A stretch of 34,215 nt of DNA from Hwanghaeella sp. GTDB lineage: Bacteria; Pseudomonadota; Alphaproteobacteria; UBA8366; Aestuariispiraceae. The stretch spans positions 1-34,215 of the forward strand of contig JANQIT010000237.1 in assembly GCA_028282025.1 (NCBI GenBank). The letters are read 5' to 3'. Below the pieces are notes generated by a model. That model saw only the letters and a list, made by a program, of their open reading frames with translations. It was not told the origin of the DNA and made no database searches. Both the position numbers and the translations under genes were made by a program. Below, piece after piece: positions 1 to 9,611 of this stretch (its first letter is position 1; the number at the start of each line of letters is the position of its first letter).

Positions 1-2
1 GT

Positions 3-188
3 CCGCCGCCGCACATCCGCGAAGATGCAGACCGGGCGCAATTCAAGACCAACTGGCTGCTGGAACAAGCCAACGCCGTGATGGCGCGCGCCGTGGTTCA
101 CAGCGGCCACGACCGTTCCCCGGCCCGGGATCATTCCCGCGCCGCAACCCAGCCGTCGCAAGGGCCAACCCATGACCTTGACCCGTGA
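3..188 (+). CDS. C-terminal fragment of an unrecognised protein
   Basis: An open frame enters from the left edge (first full codon at base 3) and stops with TGA at 186-188, giving 61 residues. The tail is hydrophilic and rich in His, Arg and Pro, with a stretch AVMARAVVHSGHDRSP followed by a low-complexity end; no domain can be named. It is followed after 30 bases by the next gene in the same direction, which has its own good ribosome binding site, so the two may be co-transcribed. The reading frame choice rests on it being open from the edge to this stop with plausible composition. It probably belongs to the mobile element. Confidence 0.45.
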   Translation, partial: PPPHIREDADRAQFKTNWLLEQANAVMARAVVHSGHDRSPARDHSRAATQPSQGPTHDLDP

Positions 189-218
189 CGGCGCAACTTT
201 CCCTGAAAGGAAATCCAT

Positions 219-614
219 ATGAGTGAAACAAGCACCCAAGCGCCGCTTGATACCATCCGCAACAAGGCCGTGTTCGCCAAGCTGTGGGAACAGCAAGGGC
301 CGAAGGGCTCTTTCGTCAATGTGGAGTTCGGGCGGATCTACCGGCACAAGGAAACTGGTGAATTCCACGAATCCAAATATCTCAGCCAATCCGACATTGA
401 AAAGCTGATCCCTCTCATGCCGCAGGTGCATGCGCGGGTTCTGCACCATAACGACCAGTTCAGGCGGCAGGCCCGCATCCAAGCACGGGAACAGGCCGCG
501 CCTGAACAAGCGCAAGGTCTGATCGGTCAGCGTGACAATGTGATGGCCGCCGCCAAGCCGCCCGCGCCAGCCCAGGGGCCGCATAAGGGACACGATCACG
601 GCCCTGAGATGTAA
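219..614 (+). CDS. Hypothetical protein of the mobile element, 131 aa
   Basis: The ATG at 219 is preceded by AAAGGAAA about seven bases upstream, a good ribosome binding site. The first 90 residues look like a folded domain: aromatic and charged residues with a segment GSFVNVEFGRIYRHKETGEF that could form beta strands, then a likely helix SDIEKLIPLMPQVHARVL. The last 40 residues are Gln/Ala/Pro-rich and end in a His-rich tail (HKGHDHGPEM). There is no signal peptide or membrane segment. I do not recognise the family. Its position upstream of a serine recombinase suggests it is element cargo or an element maintenance gene, but no function can be given. Confidence 0.6.
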   Translation: MSETSTQAPLDTIRNKAVFAKLWEQQGPKGSFVNVEFGRIYRHKETGEFHESKYLSQSDIEKLIPLMPQVHARVLHHNDQFRRQARIQAREQAAPEQAQGLIGQRDNVMAAAKPPAPAQGPHKGHDHGPEM

Positions 615-651
615 GCGCTGCATCCCTGAGCGGGGAGGCTCGGCAAACTTC

Positions 652-680
652 TTGACAAACATTGTGTAATAGGATAGTAT
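652..680 (+). promoter_or_regulatory. Strong sigma70-type promoter, TTGACA-N17-TAGTAT
   Basis: A perfect -35 hexamer TTGACA (652-657) is followed after exactly 17 bases by TAGTAT (675-680), one mismatch from the -10 consensus. It lies between the 219-614 gene and the 748-1113 gene and would drive the latter and the overlapping recombinase gene. Transcription would start near 686-688. Confidence 0.75.
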
Positions 681-686
681 TCCTAT
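669..686 (+). promoter_or_regulatory. Palindromic operator candidate over the -10 box
   Basis: ATAGGA (669-674) and TCCTAT (681-686) are perfect inverted repeats separated by six bases, and the spacer is exactly the -10 hexamer TAGTAT. A dimeric repressor bound here would block RNA polymerase, which suits control of a recombinase operon. No repressor gene is visible in the window; it may lie further left in the element. Confidence 0.55.
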
Positions 687-747
687 CATGTTCTTCAAGA
701 AGGAAAGGATGAAGACGCATAAAAACGAGATAAGAAGGAACCCGGCG

Positions 748-1105
748 ATGGCAGACCAAGACATGATGAAAGAATTGAATAACACTAATGCAGGTCCGCC
801 GGGAAAGCCCGTTGCCTTCGACCCTGAAGAGTTCATGCACTTTCTTAATGACGTCGATTGGCCGGACGATAAGAAAGCGGAATATACCGTGCTTGTCTGG
901 GAAATCGTTTGTGAGTTCGTTGCACTCGGCTTTGATGTTCACCCCTTGCAGCAGGCGCAAAATACTTGTGGAAAACTCGCGGAAACACGCGACCAGAGCC
1001 CCTCTACGGCAGGTGATATGCTAAACTCTTCCTATACTCATTTAATCAAAGAATTTGCACGTCAGAACGGGGCGCAGCCCGCACCGGACGAGAAGGGAGT
1101 CATTG

Positions 1106-1113
<8 letters not shown>
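748..1113 (+). CDS. Hypothetical protein upstream of the recombinase, 121 aa
   Basis: Three in-frame ATGs (688, 709, 748) precede the body of this frame. I choose 748 because AGAAGGAA sits seven bases upstream. The 688 ATG would be almost leaderless from the promoter at 652-680, and 709 has a weaker AGGA. The protein is acidic and soluble, with a segment FDPEEFMHFLNDVDWPDD, then a hydrophobic helix (TVLVWEIVCEFVALGFDV) and a C-terminal helix-rich part. No family is recognised. Its stop overlaps the start of the recombinase gene by eight bases, implying translational coupling. It could be a small partner or regulator of the recombinase, such as a directionality factor, but that is only inferred from position. 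Confidence 0.65.
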
Positions 1114-2776
<1,663 letters not shown>

Positions 2777-2802
2777 CGTTCGCCCGGCTGCAAGCATGCA
2801 AC

Positions 2803-2825
2803 ACGATCAAAAATCGTCTCTTTTT
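2803..2825 (+). terminator. Weak terminator-like hairpin after the recombinase frame
   Basis: ACGAT (2803-2807) and ATCGT (2813-2817) form a five-base stem with a CAAAA loop, followed by CTCTTTTT. It lies 27 bases past the recombinase stop. The stem is short and AT-rich, so termination would be weak. Confidence 0.3.
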
Positions 2826-2886
2826 CCAACAGCGCCGGTATTCCGGCGATTCGCCGAACCGCCCGGTCTCCGTTTTCGGGAGCGAT

Positions 2887-2903
2887 CCCCCGCCGGGCGG
2901 GGG
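2887..2903. repeat. GC-rich perfect inverted repeat in the tRNA-Thr/dcd gap
   Basis: CCCCCGCC and GGCGGGGG flank a single G. It lies in the roughly 300-base gap between tRNA-Thr and the small gene before dcd. There is no T run on either strand, so it is not a standard terminator. The rest of that gap shows nothing I can identify apart from the weak hairpin at 2803. Confidence 0.4.
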
Positions 2904-2997
2904 AAACGGGGTAAAAGGCAAGCCGGTGAAAGGGTTATCTCACCGTGAGGCGTTCTGTATGCCGGGGGACTTGTAGGCCCCGCCGTGGGGCTGAAGA

Positions 2998-3189
2998 ATG
3001 CGTCGTGTAATGGACAGCGGGTCGGGCGCAGTGAGCAAAAAACCGGGCAGGAACGACGAACGGGCGGAGAAACTGGCCGACAGGTTGCGTGAGAACCTGA
3101 AGAAGCGCAAACAGCAGGCGCGGGGACGGGTGGCCGGCGACGGACCGGATCGACCCCCGCACACGCCCGACGCGGAAAAAACCGAGTAG
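2998..3189 (+). CDS. Small basic hypothetical protein upstream of dcd, 63 aa
   Basis: This is a short, highly charged protein whose middle (KPGRNDERAEKLADRLRENL) looks like an amphipathic helix, followed by a Lys/Arg-rich stretch and a Pro-rich disordered tail. An alternative start at 3010 (MDSGSG) is possible; neither start has a strong ribosome binding site. The stop is only nine bases before the dcd ATG, and AGGAG for dcd sits in that gap, so the two genes are likely co-transcribed. Composition would suit nucleic-acid binding, but no function is known to me. It could be a spurious ORF, though coding-like composition and operon spacing argue for a real gene. Confidence 0.55.
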   Translation: MRRVMDSGSGAVSKKPGRNDERAEKLADRLRENLKKRKQQARGRVAGDGPDRPPHTPDAEKTE

Positions 3190-3198
3190 GAGAACGCC

Positions 3199-3753
3199 AT
3201 GGCGATCATGCCGGACACATGGATACGGGACCGGGCGTTGGCCGACCGGATGATCGACCCGTTCGTCGACAGCCAGAAGCGGGAAGGGACCATTTCATTC
3301 GGCGTGTCCTCGTACGGCTATGACGCGCGCGTATCCGACGAATTTCGGGTCTTCACCAATGTCGATAACGCCCTTGTCGACCCGAAGAGCTTTTCCGACA
3401 GCAGCTTCGTGGAGCGGAAGACGGATGTCTGCATAATCCCGCCGAACAGTTTCGCCCTGGCCAGGACGGTTGAGTATTTTCGCATTCCTCGCGACGTCTT
3501 GGTGATTTGCCTGGGTAAGAGCACCTATGCGCGTTGCGGCATCATCGTGAACGTGACCCCGCTGGAGCCGGAATGGGAAGGGCATGTCACGCTGGAGTTT
3601 TCAAACACCACGCCGCTGCCCGCCAAGATCTATGCAAACGAAGGGGCCTGTCAGTTCCTGTTCCTTCAGGGGGCCGGGCCGTGCGAGGTCTCCTATGCGG
3701 ACCGGGCCGGGAAATATATGGGGCAGACCGGCGTCACGCTGCCGAAACTGTAG
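3199..3753 (+). CDS. dcd: dCTP deaminase
   Basis: The enzyme hydrolyses the amino group of dCTP to give dUTP, which feeds dTMP synthesis in the cytosol. The 184-residue length is normal for the family. The core motif GKSTYAR supplies Ser108 and Arg112, and the segment from [20 protein letters not shown] supplies the catalytic Glu133, matching Ser111, Arg115 and Glu138 of the Escherichia coli enzyme. The C-terminal [19 protein letters not shown] is the family's nucleotide-closing tail. The ATG at 3199 follows AGGAG closely. The gene sits after the small basic gene with a nine-base gap and is convergent with the next gene on the minus strand. No dUTPase is nearby. Confidence 0.97.
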   Translation: MAIMPDTWIRDRALADRMIDPFVDSQKREGTISFGVSSYGYDARVSDEFRVFTNVDNALVDPKSFSDSSFVERKTDVCIIPPNSFALARTVEYFRIPRDVLVICLGKSTYARCGIIVNVTPLEPEWEGHVTLEFSNTTPLPAKIYANEGACQFLFLQGAGPCEVSYADRAGKYMGQTGVTLPKL

Positions 3754-3776
3754 TCTCGCAGCCCGGTATCCGGTGT

Positions 3777-5057
3777 TTACTGAACCGAGAAGACCGGCAA
3801 TCCGGTGATCCGTGCGTCGATCTTGGACAGCATCTGGCGGTAGGCCGGGCTGTCGACTCCACCGAAACGCTGCTCGAACTCGCTCTGCGGCATCAGGGAT
3901 GGCAGATCGTCGATACGCGGAAACATGTCCGCTTCCCGCGCCAGTCCGGCGACAATCGCCGGCCAGTCCGCAGGTCCGGATCGGGTGAGGAAAATGGCGA
4001 ATTCGATCCCCGCCCTGTCCGCGGCGATATCGTCGAAACTGAAGCCGCTGCCGCCGCGGCTGGCGTCCAGCAACTCCTTGTACTCCCCGACGGCGAAGGC
4101 GAAACCCGCGTCGCTGGCGACCTGTAGCCCCGCGGATAGCGCGAAATGCGCGCGCAGATCGCGCCGCCCGGCCAATGTGGCCGATGCGCAGGGGGGCGGG
4201 GTCTTCAAAAGGTCCGGCGGCACCACGTCGCCGATCAGGAATTGCAGCTTATAGTGTCCGCACTGAATGGCGGTCGCGAAAAGAGCGGTCTGCATTTCAT
4301 AGCGCGCCGTCTCCGCCGTCGCCCGGTCGGCGGCCCGTGCGACGGCGAAATGGAGGAACTGGGCAAAAGTGCCGTTCGGATCCAGCTTGCCGGACCGCGA
4401 GGCTTCATACATGGCCAGCCAATAACCCCGCAGATCCTCCACGGTGCTGAAGCCGGAGGCGGCGCGCACCGTATCCTTGGTCCGGCTGGCCAGCGCCTTC
4501 CGGTCGGCCCGGGTCAGGACCACTTCCGCCGTAACGGTTTTGCCCGCGATCCTGATGTTCCGCACACCATTGACCGCGACGGTTCCGAGCCCGTCGCCAA
4601 GAACAAGATTCATCAGCAGTTCCACGGCGGGCACGACGGGCGCTGCCGGCAGCGTAACCTGCCCGATCCGCAGGTAGGATAGCGCGATGCCTTCCTGCGC
4701 CGGGGCGAATTCCGCCGTCAGGTTCACCCACTTCCCGGTCGGCAGGCGGTAGGAACTGTCGATGACGACACCGAAGGGCAGAACCTCCGCCCGCGCGCGA
4801 ACCGACGGAAGCGCGCGGGAGGCGAAGATCAGCGCGCCGTTCAGATCGTCCTCGCTTGCCCGAAAGGTGCGGTCGCCGGTTTCCGTCTCGGTCAGTTTCC
4901 GGAACGACAGGACCATGTCTTTCGCACGCCGGGCGTCGTCCGGCGTTGCCGCGCGCGGAGATGCAACCAGGGGGGCCGGTTCGGACGTGAAAAAGACAAG
5001 GGCGACAGGCGAAGCCAGGACGCCGAGAATAAGAAACAAGAACAACAGGCTCTTCAT
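3777..5057 (-). CDS. Exported or membrane-anchored protein of unknown function
   Basis: From ATG 5057 the protein has about 426 residues. It opens with a typical signal sequence or anchor, MKSLLFLFLILGVLASPVALVFF, then a Pro/Ala-rich linker. The body alternates short beta-like segments (residues about 50-200, for example SYRLPTGKWVNLTAEF) with a helix-rich second half rich in Ala. Two isolated cysteines in the second half (IQCGHYK and PPPCASA) could form a periplasmic disulfide. The frame stays open upstream to 5144, but no better start with a hydrophobic N-terminus exists there. The gene is convergent with dcd and divergent from murA. I do not recognise the family; an envelope role is only suggested by the export signal. 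Confidence 0.8.
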   Translation of the reverse strand: MKSLLFLFLILGVLASPVALVFFTSEPAPLVASPRAATPDDARRAKDMVLSFRKLTETETGDRTFRASEDDLNGALIFASRALPSVRARAEVLPFGVVIDSSYRLPTGKWVNLTAEFAPAQEGIALSYLRIGQVTLPAAPVVPAVELLMNLVLGDGLGTVAVNGVRNIRIAGKTVTAEVVLTRADRKALASRTKDTVRAASGFSTVEDLRGYWLAMYEASRSGKLDPNGTFAQFLHFAVARAADRATAETARYEMQTALFATAIQCGHYKLQFLIGDVVPPDLLKTPPPCASATLAGRRDLRAHFALSAGLQVASDAGFAFAVGEYKELLDASRGGSGFSFDDIAADRAGIEFAIFLTRSGPADWPAIVAGLAREADMFPRIDDLPSLMPQSEFEQRFGGVDSPAYRQMLSKIDARITGLPVFSVQ

Positions 5058-5270
5058 GGCGTGCGCTTTGCGGAAACTCCTGAAACCGTCATGTCCGTGG
5101 CCGCCCCAATTTCCCGAAACGCGCCAGCCTGACCCTGAACCCATGATTTTCGGTTGGCAAGCCGCCCAACCTTAGTAAGAACGGGCGTATCTCTCAGTGA
5201 CTGGTCTCACAATGCTGTTGAGAAACCGGTTTTGCCGCACACCGGAATCGGTTGGGATAAGGCGTCGGCG

Positions 5271-5289
5271 ATGGCCGTGGCCATTTTTT
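5271..5289 (+). terminator. Intrinsic terminator-like hairpin in the murA upstream gap
   Basis: ATGGCC (5271-5276) pairs with GGCCAT (5279-5284), followed by a run of six T that includes the last stem base. On the plus strand no annotated gene ends here: the upstream neighbour is on the minus strand and starts at 5057. The 372-base gap 5058-5429 otherwise holds AT-rich sequence before murA with no convincing promoter that I can fix. Confidence 0.5.
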
Positions 5290-5429
5290 CGCCGCAATAG
5301 GTTGCTAAGCCTGTCGCACAGTTAAGACACGAACAGTAATTTTGGTCGAGATCTAAGAAAATGGCACCGGATGATATCGCGGCCCGCCACCGTTCGGATG
5401 ACGGTCGCGCCAGGGCGCGGGAGGCGGGT

Positions 5430-6710
5430 ATGGATCGTATACGAATTCGCGGCGGACGCCGGCTGACCGGAACGATCCGGATCGCCGGGGCAAAGAACGC
5501 GGCCCTGCCGCTGATGGCCGCCGGCCTGTTGACCGACGAAACACTGGAACTGCGCAATCTGCCGCTGCTGTCGGATATCGACACCCTGTCGAATCTTCTC
5601 GTTCAGCACGGGGTGACGCTGACCATGCGCAGCGTGAACGAGGAGGACGGCCACCGTTCCCGCGTTTTCGGCCTGACGACGCCGGACATCACCTCAACCA
5701 CCGCGCCCTACGATCTGGTCCGGAAGATGCGGGCGAGCGTGTTGGTATTGGGGCCGCTTGTCGCGCGGTGCGGTTTCGCGAAGGTTTCCCTGCCGGGCGG
5801 CTGCGCCATCGGGACCCGTCCGGTCGATCTGCATCTTAAAGGTCTTCAGGCCATGGGGGCGGAGATCGAACTGGAAAGCGGTTATGTCCTGGCGCGCGCG
5901 CCGCAGGGTTTGCAGGGAGGCGAAGTGGTGTTTCCGTTCGTGTCGGTGGGCGCGACGGAAAACCTGTTGATGGCCGCCGCGCTCGCCAAGGGCGAAACCC
6001 GGCTGGTGAACGCGGCGCGCGAGCCGGAGGTGACCGACCTTGCGCGGTGCCTCACCGCCATGGGCGCGCAGATCGAAGGCGCCGGGACCGATGTCATCAC
6101 GGTGCAGGGCGTGGACCGGCTGCGTGGCGCAGCACACGATGTCATCGCCGACCGGATCGAAGCCGGCACATATGCGATGGCGGTCGCGGCGAGCCGTGGC
6201 GAGGTCGAACTGATCGGCGCGCGGACGGACAGCATGACGACGGTGTTCGATCATATGGCGGAAGCCGGCGTCCGGATTGCGCAGACAGAGCGCGGTGTCG
6301 CGGTCTCGGCCGACTGGGTGCGGGGCGTGGATGTCATGACAGAGCCGTTTCCGGGCTTTCCAACCGACCTACAGGCCCAGATCATGGCCATGCTGGCGAC
6401 GGCGGATGGCGCTTCCATGGTGACGGAGACGATCTTCGAAAACCGTTTCATGCATGTGCCCGAACTGATGCGCATGGGGGCGAACATCAATCTGCACGGC
6501 CGGTCCGCCATGGTGCGGGGCAGCCAGGACCTGACCGGGGCAGAGGTCATGGCGACCGATCTGCGGGCCAGCGTGAGCCTGGTCATCGCCGCCTTGGCGG
6601 CCAAGGGCGACACGGTCGTGAACCGGGTCTATCATCTGGACCGGGGCTACGAACGGCTTGAGGAAAAGTTGGCGGCATGCGGCGCTGACATCGAGCGCGT
6701 TTCCAGCTAA
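5430..6710 (+). CDS. murA: UDP-N-acetylglucosamine 1-carboxyvinyltransferase
   Basis: MurA transfers enolpyruvate from PEP to UDP-GlcNAc, the first committed step of peptidoglycan synthesis, in the cytosol. The 426-residue length is typical. Near the N-terminus GAKNAALP supplies Lys22 and Asn23. The loop [15 protein letters not shown] carries the active-site Cys125 (Cys115 in E. coli numbering), so sensitivity to fosfomycin at this residue is expected. Later signatures FPTDLQAQ and the C-terminal [13 protein letters not shown] are typical. The ATG at 5430 is chosen over in-frame codons back to 5361 because GGGAGGCGGG lies just upstream and family proteins start with MD-[KR]-[IL]. A DUF2948 gene follows in the same direction after 58 bases. 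Confidence 0.97.
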   Translation: MDRIRIRGGRRLTGTIRIAGAKNAALPLMAAGLLTDETLELRNLPLLSDIDTLSNLLVQHGVTLTMRSVNEEDGHRSRVFGLTTPDITSTTAPYDLVRKMRASVLVLGPLVARCGFAKVSLPGGCAIGTRPVDLHLKGLQAMGAEIELESGYVLARAPQGLQGGEVVFPFVSVGATENLLMAAALAKGETRLVNAAREPEVTDLARCLTAMGAQIEGAGTDVITVQGVDRLRGAAHDVIADRIEAGTYAMAVAASRGEVELIGARTDSMTTVFDHMAEAGVRIAQTERGVAVSADWVRGVDVMTEPFPGFPTDLQAQIMAMLATADGASMVTETIFENRFMHVPELMRMGANINLHGRSAMVRGSQDLTGAEVMATDLRASVSLVIAALAAKGDTVVNRVYHLDRGYERLEEKLAACGADIERVSS

Positions 6711-6768
6711 ACAAGAGGCGGCGGGGGAGGCCGCCAAGTTCAACAGACGGTAATCGGACACTGCTACT

Positions 6769-7215
6769 GTGACGACCGGAGACGACCAAATCCGCCTGCG
6801 TGCGCATGACCTTACCGATCTTTCGGTGGTGGGCGCCATGGTTCAAGACGCCCTGGTTCCCGCCGGGGATATGCGCTTTCTGAAGGACAGCGGCCAGTTC
6901 GTGCTGTTGTTGAACAGGTTCCGCTGGGAAAATGCCGACGACGGTCCACCATTCGGGCGCACCCATGCCGGGCTTCGTTTCGACAACGTGACCGGCGTTC
7001 GATTCAAGGGGATCGACTGGGATCAACCGGACGGCATGCTCTCCTTGCTGACGATTGCCTACGATCCGGACGGTGAGGACGCGGAAGAGGTTGTCGTCTT
7101 GCATTTCGCCGGTGGGGCGGCGGTGCGCCTGACCCTTTCTTCCCTGGCCTGCGCCCTTGAGGATATGGGGGATACCTGGCCGACGAACTGGAAACCGGGG
7201 CACGAACCGGATTGA
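6769..7215 (+). CDS. DUF2948 family protein
   Basis: This 148-residue soluble protein starts at GTG 6769. Its body matches the alphaproteobacterial DUF2948 family: an N-terminal LRAHDLTDLSVVGAMVQDAL, then beta strands with FLLNRFRWE-like content, a central RTHAGLRFDNVTGVRFKGID, and a C-terminal TLSSLACALEDMGDTWPT. The biochemical role of the family is unknown to me. It is commonly found next to murA and ahead of hisD in alphaproteobacteria; here murA is directly upstream, but hisD is absent and a catabolic gene follows instead. Co-transcription with murA is likely. Confidence 0.85.
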   Translation: MTTGDDQIRLRAHDLTDLSVVGAMVQDALVPAGDMRFLKDSGQFVLLLNRFRWENADDGPPFGRTHAGLRFDNVTGVRFKGIDWDQPDGMLSLLTIAYDPDGEDAEEVVVLHFAGGAAVRLTLSSLACALEDMGDTWPTNWKPGHEPD

Positions 7216-7300
7216 GCCCCTGCAAGGCTAGGCGCGGCCTGTCCCGGTTTCGGACCTTCGGATCCCCCCGTGCGGATTGACGCTCGACCCGCCCTTGATA

Positions 7301-7318
7301 TAGTTTCATTTGAAACTA
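7301..7318. promoter_or_regulatory. Perfect palindrome upstream of the dioxygenase gene
   Basis: TAGTTTC (7301-7307), spacer ATTT, GAAACTA (7312-7318) is a perfect inverted repeat of seven bases per arm in an AT-rich patch of an otherwise GC-rich gap. It lies 50 bases before the dioxygenase ATG. The shape (AGTTTCNNNNGAAACT) suits a MarR-family dimer, a type that commonly controls aromatic catabolism. No such regulator gene lies in this window. Confidence 0.6.
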
Positions 7319-7367
7319 AATGCTGACCGACTGCTGACGGACGGCCGAAACGGGTGTGGGGCGCCGC

Positions 7368-8513
7368 ATGAAAAACTACATCTCCTTTCCAAGGATCGAA
7401 GGTACGGCCAGCCGCCAGGCGCACACGGCGCTGCCGGACGGAACCTATGAGCGGGAACTTGGGAAAGAAGGGTTTTTCGGGCCGGCGACCCATATGTATC
7501 ACGAGCATCCGCCCACGGGCTGGACTTCGTTCGAAGGCGACCTGCAGCCGCGTGCTTTCGATCTGAACCGCCTCAACAGCGAACAACCCTCGCCCTTCGA
7601 TGCGCAGGTCGTGCTGCAGAATGCGCAGGTCAAGATGCGGTTCTGGCGGGCGCCCATGGCCATGGACCATCTGGCCCGCAATGCGGACGGGGACGACCTG
7701 ATCTTCGTCCATGAAGGCAACGGTGACCTTTTTTGCGACTATGGGCATCTCGCCTTCCGCCCGGGGGACTACATCGTCCTTCCCCGCAGCACGATGTGGC
7801 GTATCGAATGCCGGGAGCCGGTCTCGGCGCTACTGATCGAAGCCACCGGCTCCAGCTATATGCTGCCGGACAAGGGGATGGTCGGAAGGCACGCGATTTT
7901 CGATGAGGCCATGCTGGATACGCCACTGCTGGACGATGCGTTTATCGCGCAGAAATCGAACGGTGCGGCGGTGGAAACCAAGGTCCGGATCAAGCGCGGC
8001 GACAAGCTGGCCACCATGACCTATCCGTTCAATCCGCTGGACGCCGTTGGTTGGAAGGGCGACCTGGCGCCGGTGCGGATCAACGTGGAAGACATCCGGC
8101 CCCTGATGAGCCACCGCTATCATCTGCCGCCCTCGGCGCACACGACCTTTGTCGCGGGCGGGTTCGTCATTTGCACATTCGCGCCGCGCCCGTTCGAGAT
8201 GGACCCGGACGCGCTGAAGGTGCCTTTCTACCATAACAACGATGATTACGATGAGGTGATCTTCTACCACGCGGGCGACTTCTTCAGTCGGGACAATATC
8301 GATGCCGGCATGATGACGTTTCATCCCTGCGGTTTCACCCATGGCCCGCATCCCAAGGCGTTGAAAGGGGCGTTTGCGCCCAAAAAGCCGGCGACAGACG
8401 AATATGCGGTGATGGTCGATACCCGCAATGCGCTGGAACTCGGCGATCTGCCGGCGGGCATCGAGAATCCGGACTATGTGAAGAGCTGGGGCGGCGGCGG
8501 GTCCTACGACTGA
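7368..8513 (+). CDS. Homogentisate 1,2-dioxygenase-like protein
   Basis: This is a cupin-fold iron dioxygenase resembling the enzyme that opens the ring of homogentisate to maleylacetoacetate in tyrosine and phenylalanine breakdown. From ATG 7368 it has 381 residues, shorter than the roughly 430-450 of classical HmgA. The C-terminal cupin shows the expected iron-ligand pattern: His in VPFYHNNDDYDEV, the Glu of DEV, and His in FHPCGFTHGPHP. An N-terminal cupin has LIFVHEGNGDL and FRPGDYIVLPRSTMWR. An in-frame GTG at 7356 is an alternative start. The fumarylacetoacetase-family gene starts 36 bases after it, supporting one pathway. The exact substrate is inferred; another ring-opening reaction is possible. 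Confidence 0.85.
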   Translation: MKNYISFPRIEGTASRQAHTALPDGTYERELGKEGFFGPATHMYHEHPPTGWTSFEGDLQPRAFDLNRLNSEQPSPFDAQVVLQNAQVKMRFWRAPMAMDHLARNADGDDLIFVHEGNGDLFCDYGHLAFRPGDYIVLPRSTMWRIECREPVSALLIEATGSSYMLPDKGMVGRHAIFDEAMLDTPLLDDAFIAQKSNGAAVETKVRIKRGDKLATMTYPFNPLDAVGWKGDLAPVRINVEDIRPLMSHRYHLPPSAHTTFVAGGFVICTFAPRPFEMDPDALKVPFYHNNDDYDEVIFYHAGDFFSRDNIDAGMMTFHPCGFTHGPHPKALKGAFAPKKPATDEYAVMVDTRNALELGDLPAGIENPDYVKSWGGGGSYD

Positions 8514-8548
8514 CAGGCCGCTCTCTCTACCCGACAGGAGGAAATGGA

Positions 8549-9568
8549 ATGAAACTCGGCACATTGAAGACCGGGGGACGGGACGGTGCGCTTGTGGTGG
8601 TCAGCCGCGATCTGACCAGGGTCGTGCGGGCCGATGGAATAGCCCCGACCTTGCAGGCCGCCCTGGACGATTGGGCGGTTGCCGAACCGCAGCTTCAAGC
8701 TCTTTCCGACAGTCTCAGCGCAGGGGATGCGGCAGGCGCATTTGACTTTGACGAGGCGGCGATGGAAGCGCCGTTACCGCGTGCGTACCAATGGGCCGAT
8801 GGATCGGCCTATGTAAACCACGTGGAACTGGTGCGGAAGGCGCGCGGGGCGGAAATGCCGGCCAGCTTCTGGACCGACCCGTTGATGTACCAGGGTGGAT
8901 CGGACAGTTTTATCGGACCGCGCGACGATATCCCGGCGGGCGATGAATCCTGGGGCATCGATTTTGAAGGCGAGGTCGCGGTCATCACCGGCGACGTGCC
9001 GATGGGCGTCTCGCCGGCGGCGGCGCAATCCGCTGTTCGGCTTGTCATGCTGGTGAATGACGTTTCCCTGCGCGGACTCATTCCGGCGGAACTGGGGAAA
9101 GGATTCGGTTTCTTCCAGTCAAAGCCGTCCAGCGCATTTTCCCCCGTGGCGGTGACGCCGGACGAATTGGGGGGCGCCTGGGACGGCGGCAAGGTGTCGC
9201 TGCCGCTTCTGTCTTCCCTGAACGGGGAGCCCTTCGGCAAACCCAACGCGGGCGACGATATGACCTTCGAGTTTCCTGCATTGATCGCGCATGCGGCGAA
9301 AACCCGGCCCCTGGCGGCCGGCTGTATCGTCGGGTCCGGCACCGTCTCCAACAAACAGGACACCGCGCACGGATCATCCATCGCGGACGGCGGCGTCGGC
9401 TATTCCTGTATCGCGGAAGTGCGGATGATCGAGACCATCAATTCGGGCGCGCCATCGACGCCCTTCATGCGTTTCGGCGACCGCGTGCGGATCGAAATGC
9501 TGGATGAACAGGGCCGCTCGATCTTCGGCGCGATCGACCAGCAGGTTGTGCAATATGACGGGCCTTGA
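8549..9568 (+). CDS. Fumarylacetoacetate hydrolase family protein
   Basis: This is a metal-dependent C-C bond hydrolase of the FAH superfamily, predicted to split fumarylacetoacetate or a similar beta-diketone into fumarate and acetoacetate. The protein has 339 residues. An N-terminal beta domain (about 1-70) is followed by the catalytic domain. DESWGIDFEGEVAVI carries the acidic metal ligands typical of the family, then VMLVNDVSLR, a Lys/Pro segment FQSKPSSAFSPVAV, and the late GCIVGSGTVSN signature. A good AGGAGG precedes ATG 8549. With the preceding dioxygenase it gives two of the three lower tyrosine-degradation steps; a maleylacetoacetate isomerase is not found in the window. Confidence 0.9.
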   Translation: MKLGTLKTGGRDGALVVVSRDLTRVVRADGIAPTLQAALDDWAVAEPQLQALSDSLSAGDAAGAFDFDEAAMEAPLPRAYQWADGSAYVNHVELVRKARGAEMPASFWTDPLMYQGGSDSFIGPRDDIPAGDESWGIDFEGEVAVITGDVPMGVSPAAAQSAVRLVMLVNDVSLRGLIPAELGKGFGFFQSKPSSAFSPVAVTPDELGGAWDGGKVSLPLLSSLNGEPFGKPNAGDDMTFEFPALIAHAAKTRPLAAGCIVGSGTVSNKQDTAHGSSIADGGVGYSCIAEVRMIETINSGAPSTPFMRFGDRVRIEMLDEQGRSIFGAIDQQVVQYDGP

Positions 9569-9611
9569 TAGGCGTATCTGCACCCGATATCTGCGTTGAG
9601 GATGATTTTTC

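Noticed and set aside
460..960. Minus-strand open frame in the mobile element
   Set aside because: Overlaps two better-supported plus-strand genes with ribosome binding sites; Cys/His/Arg-rich shadow composition.
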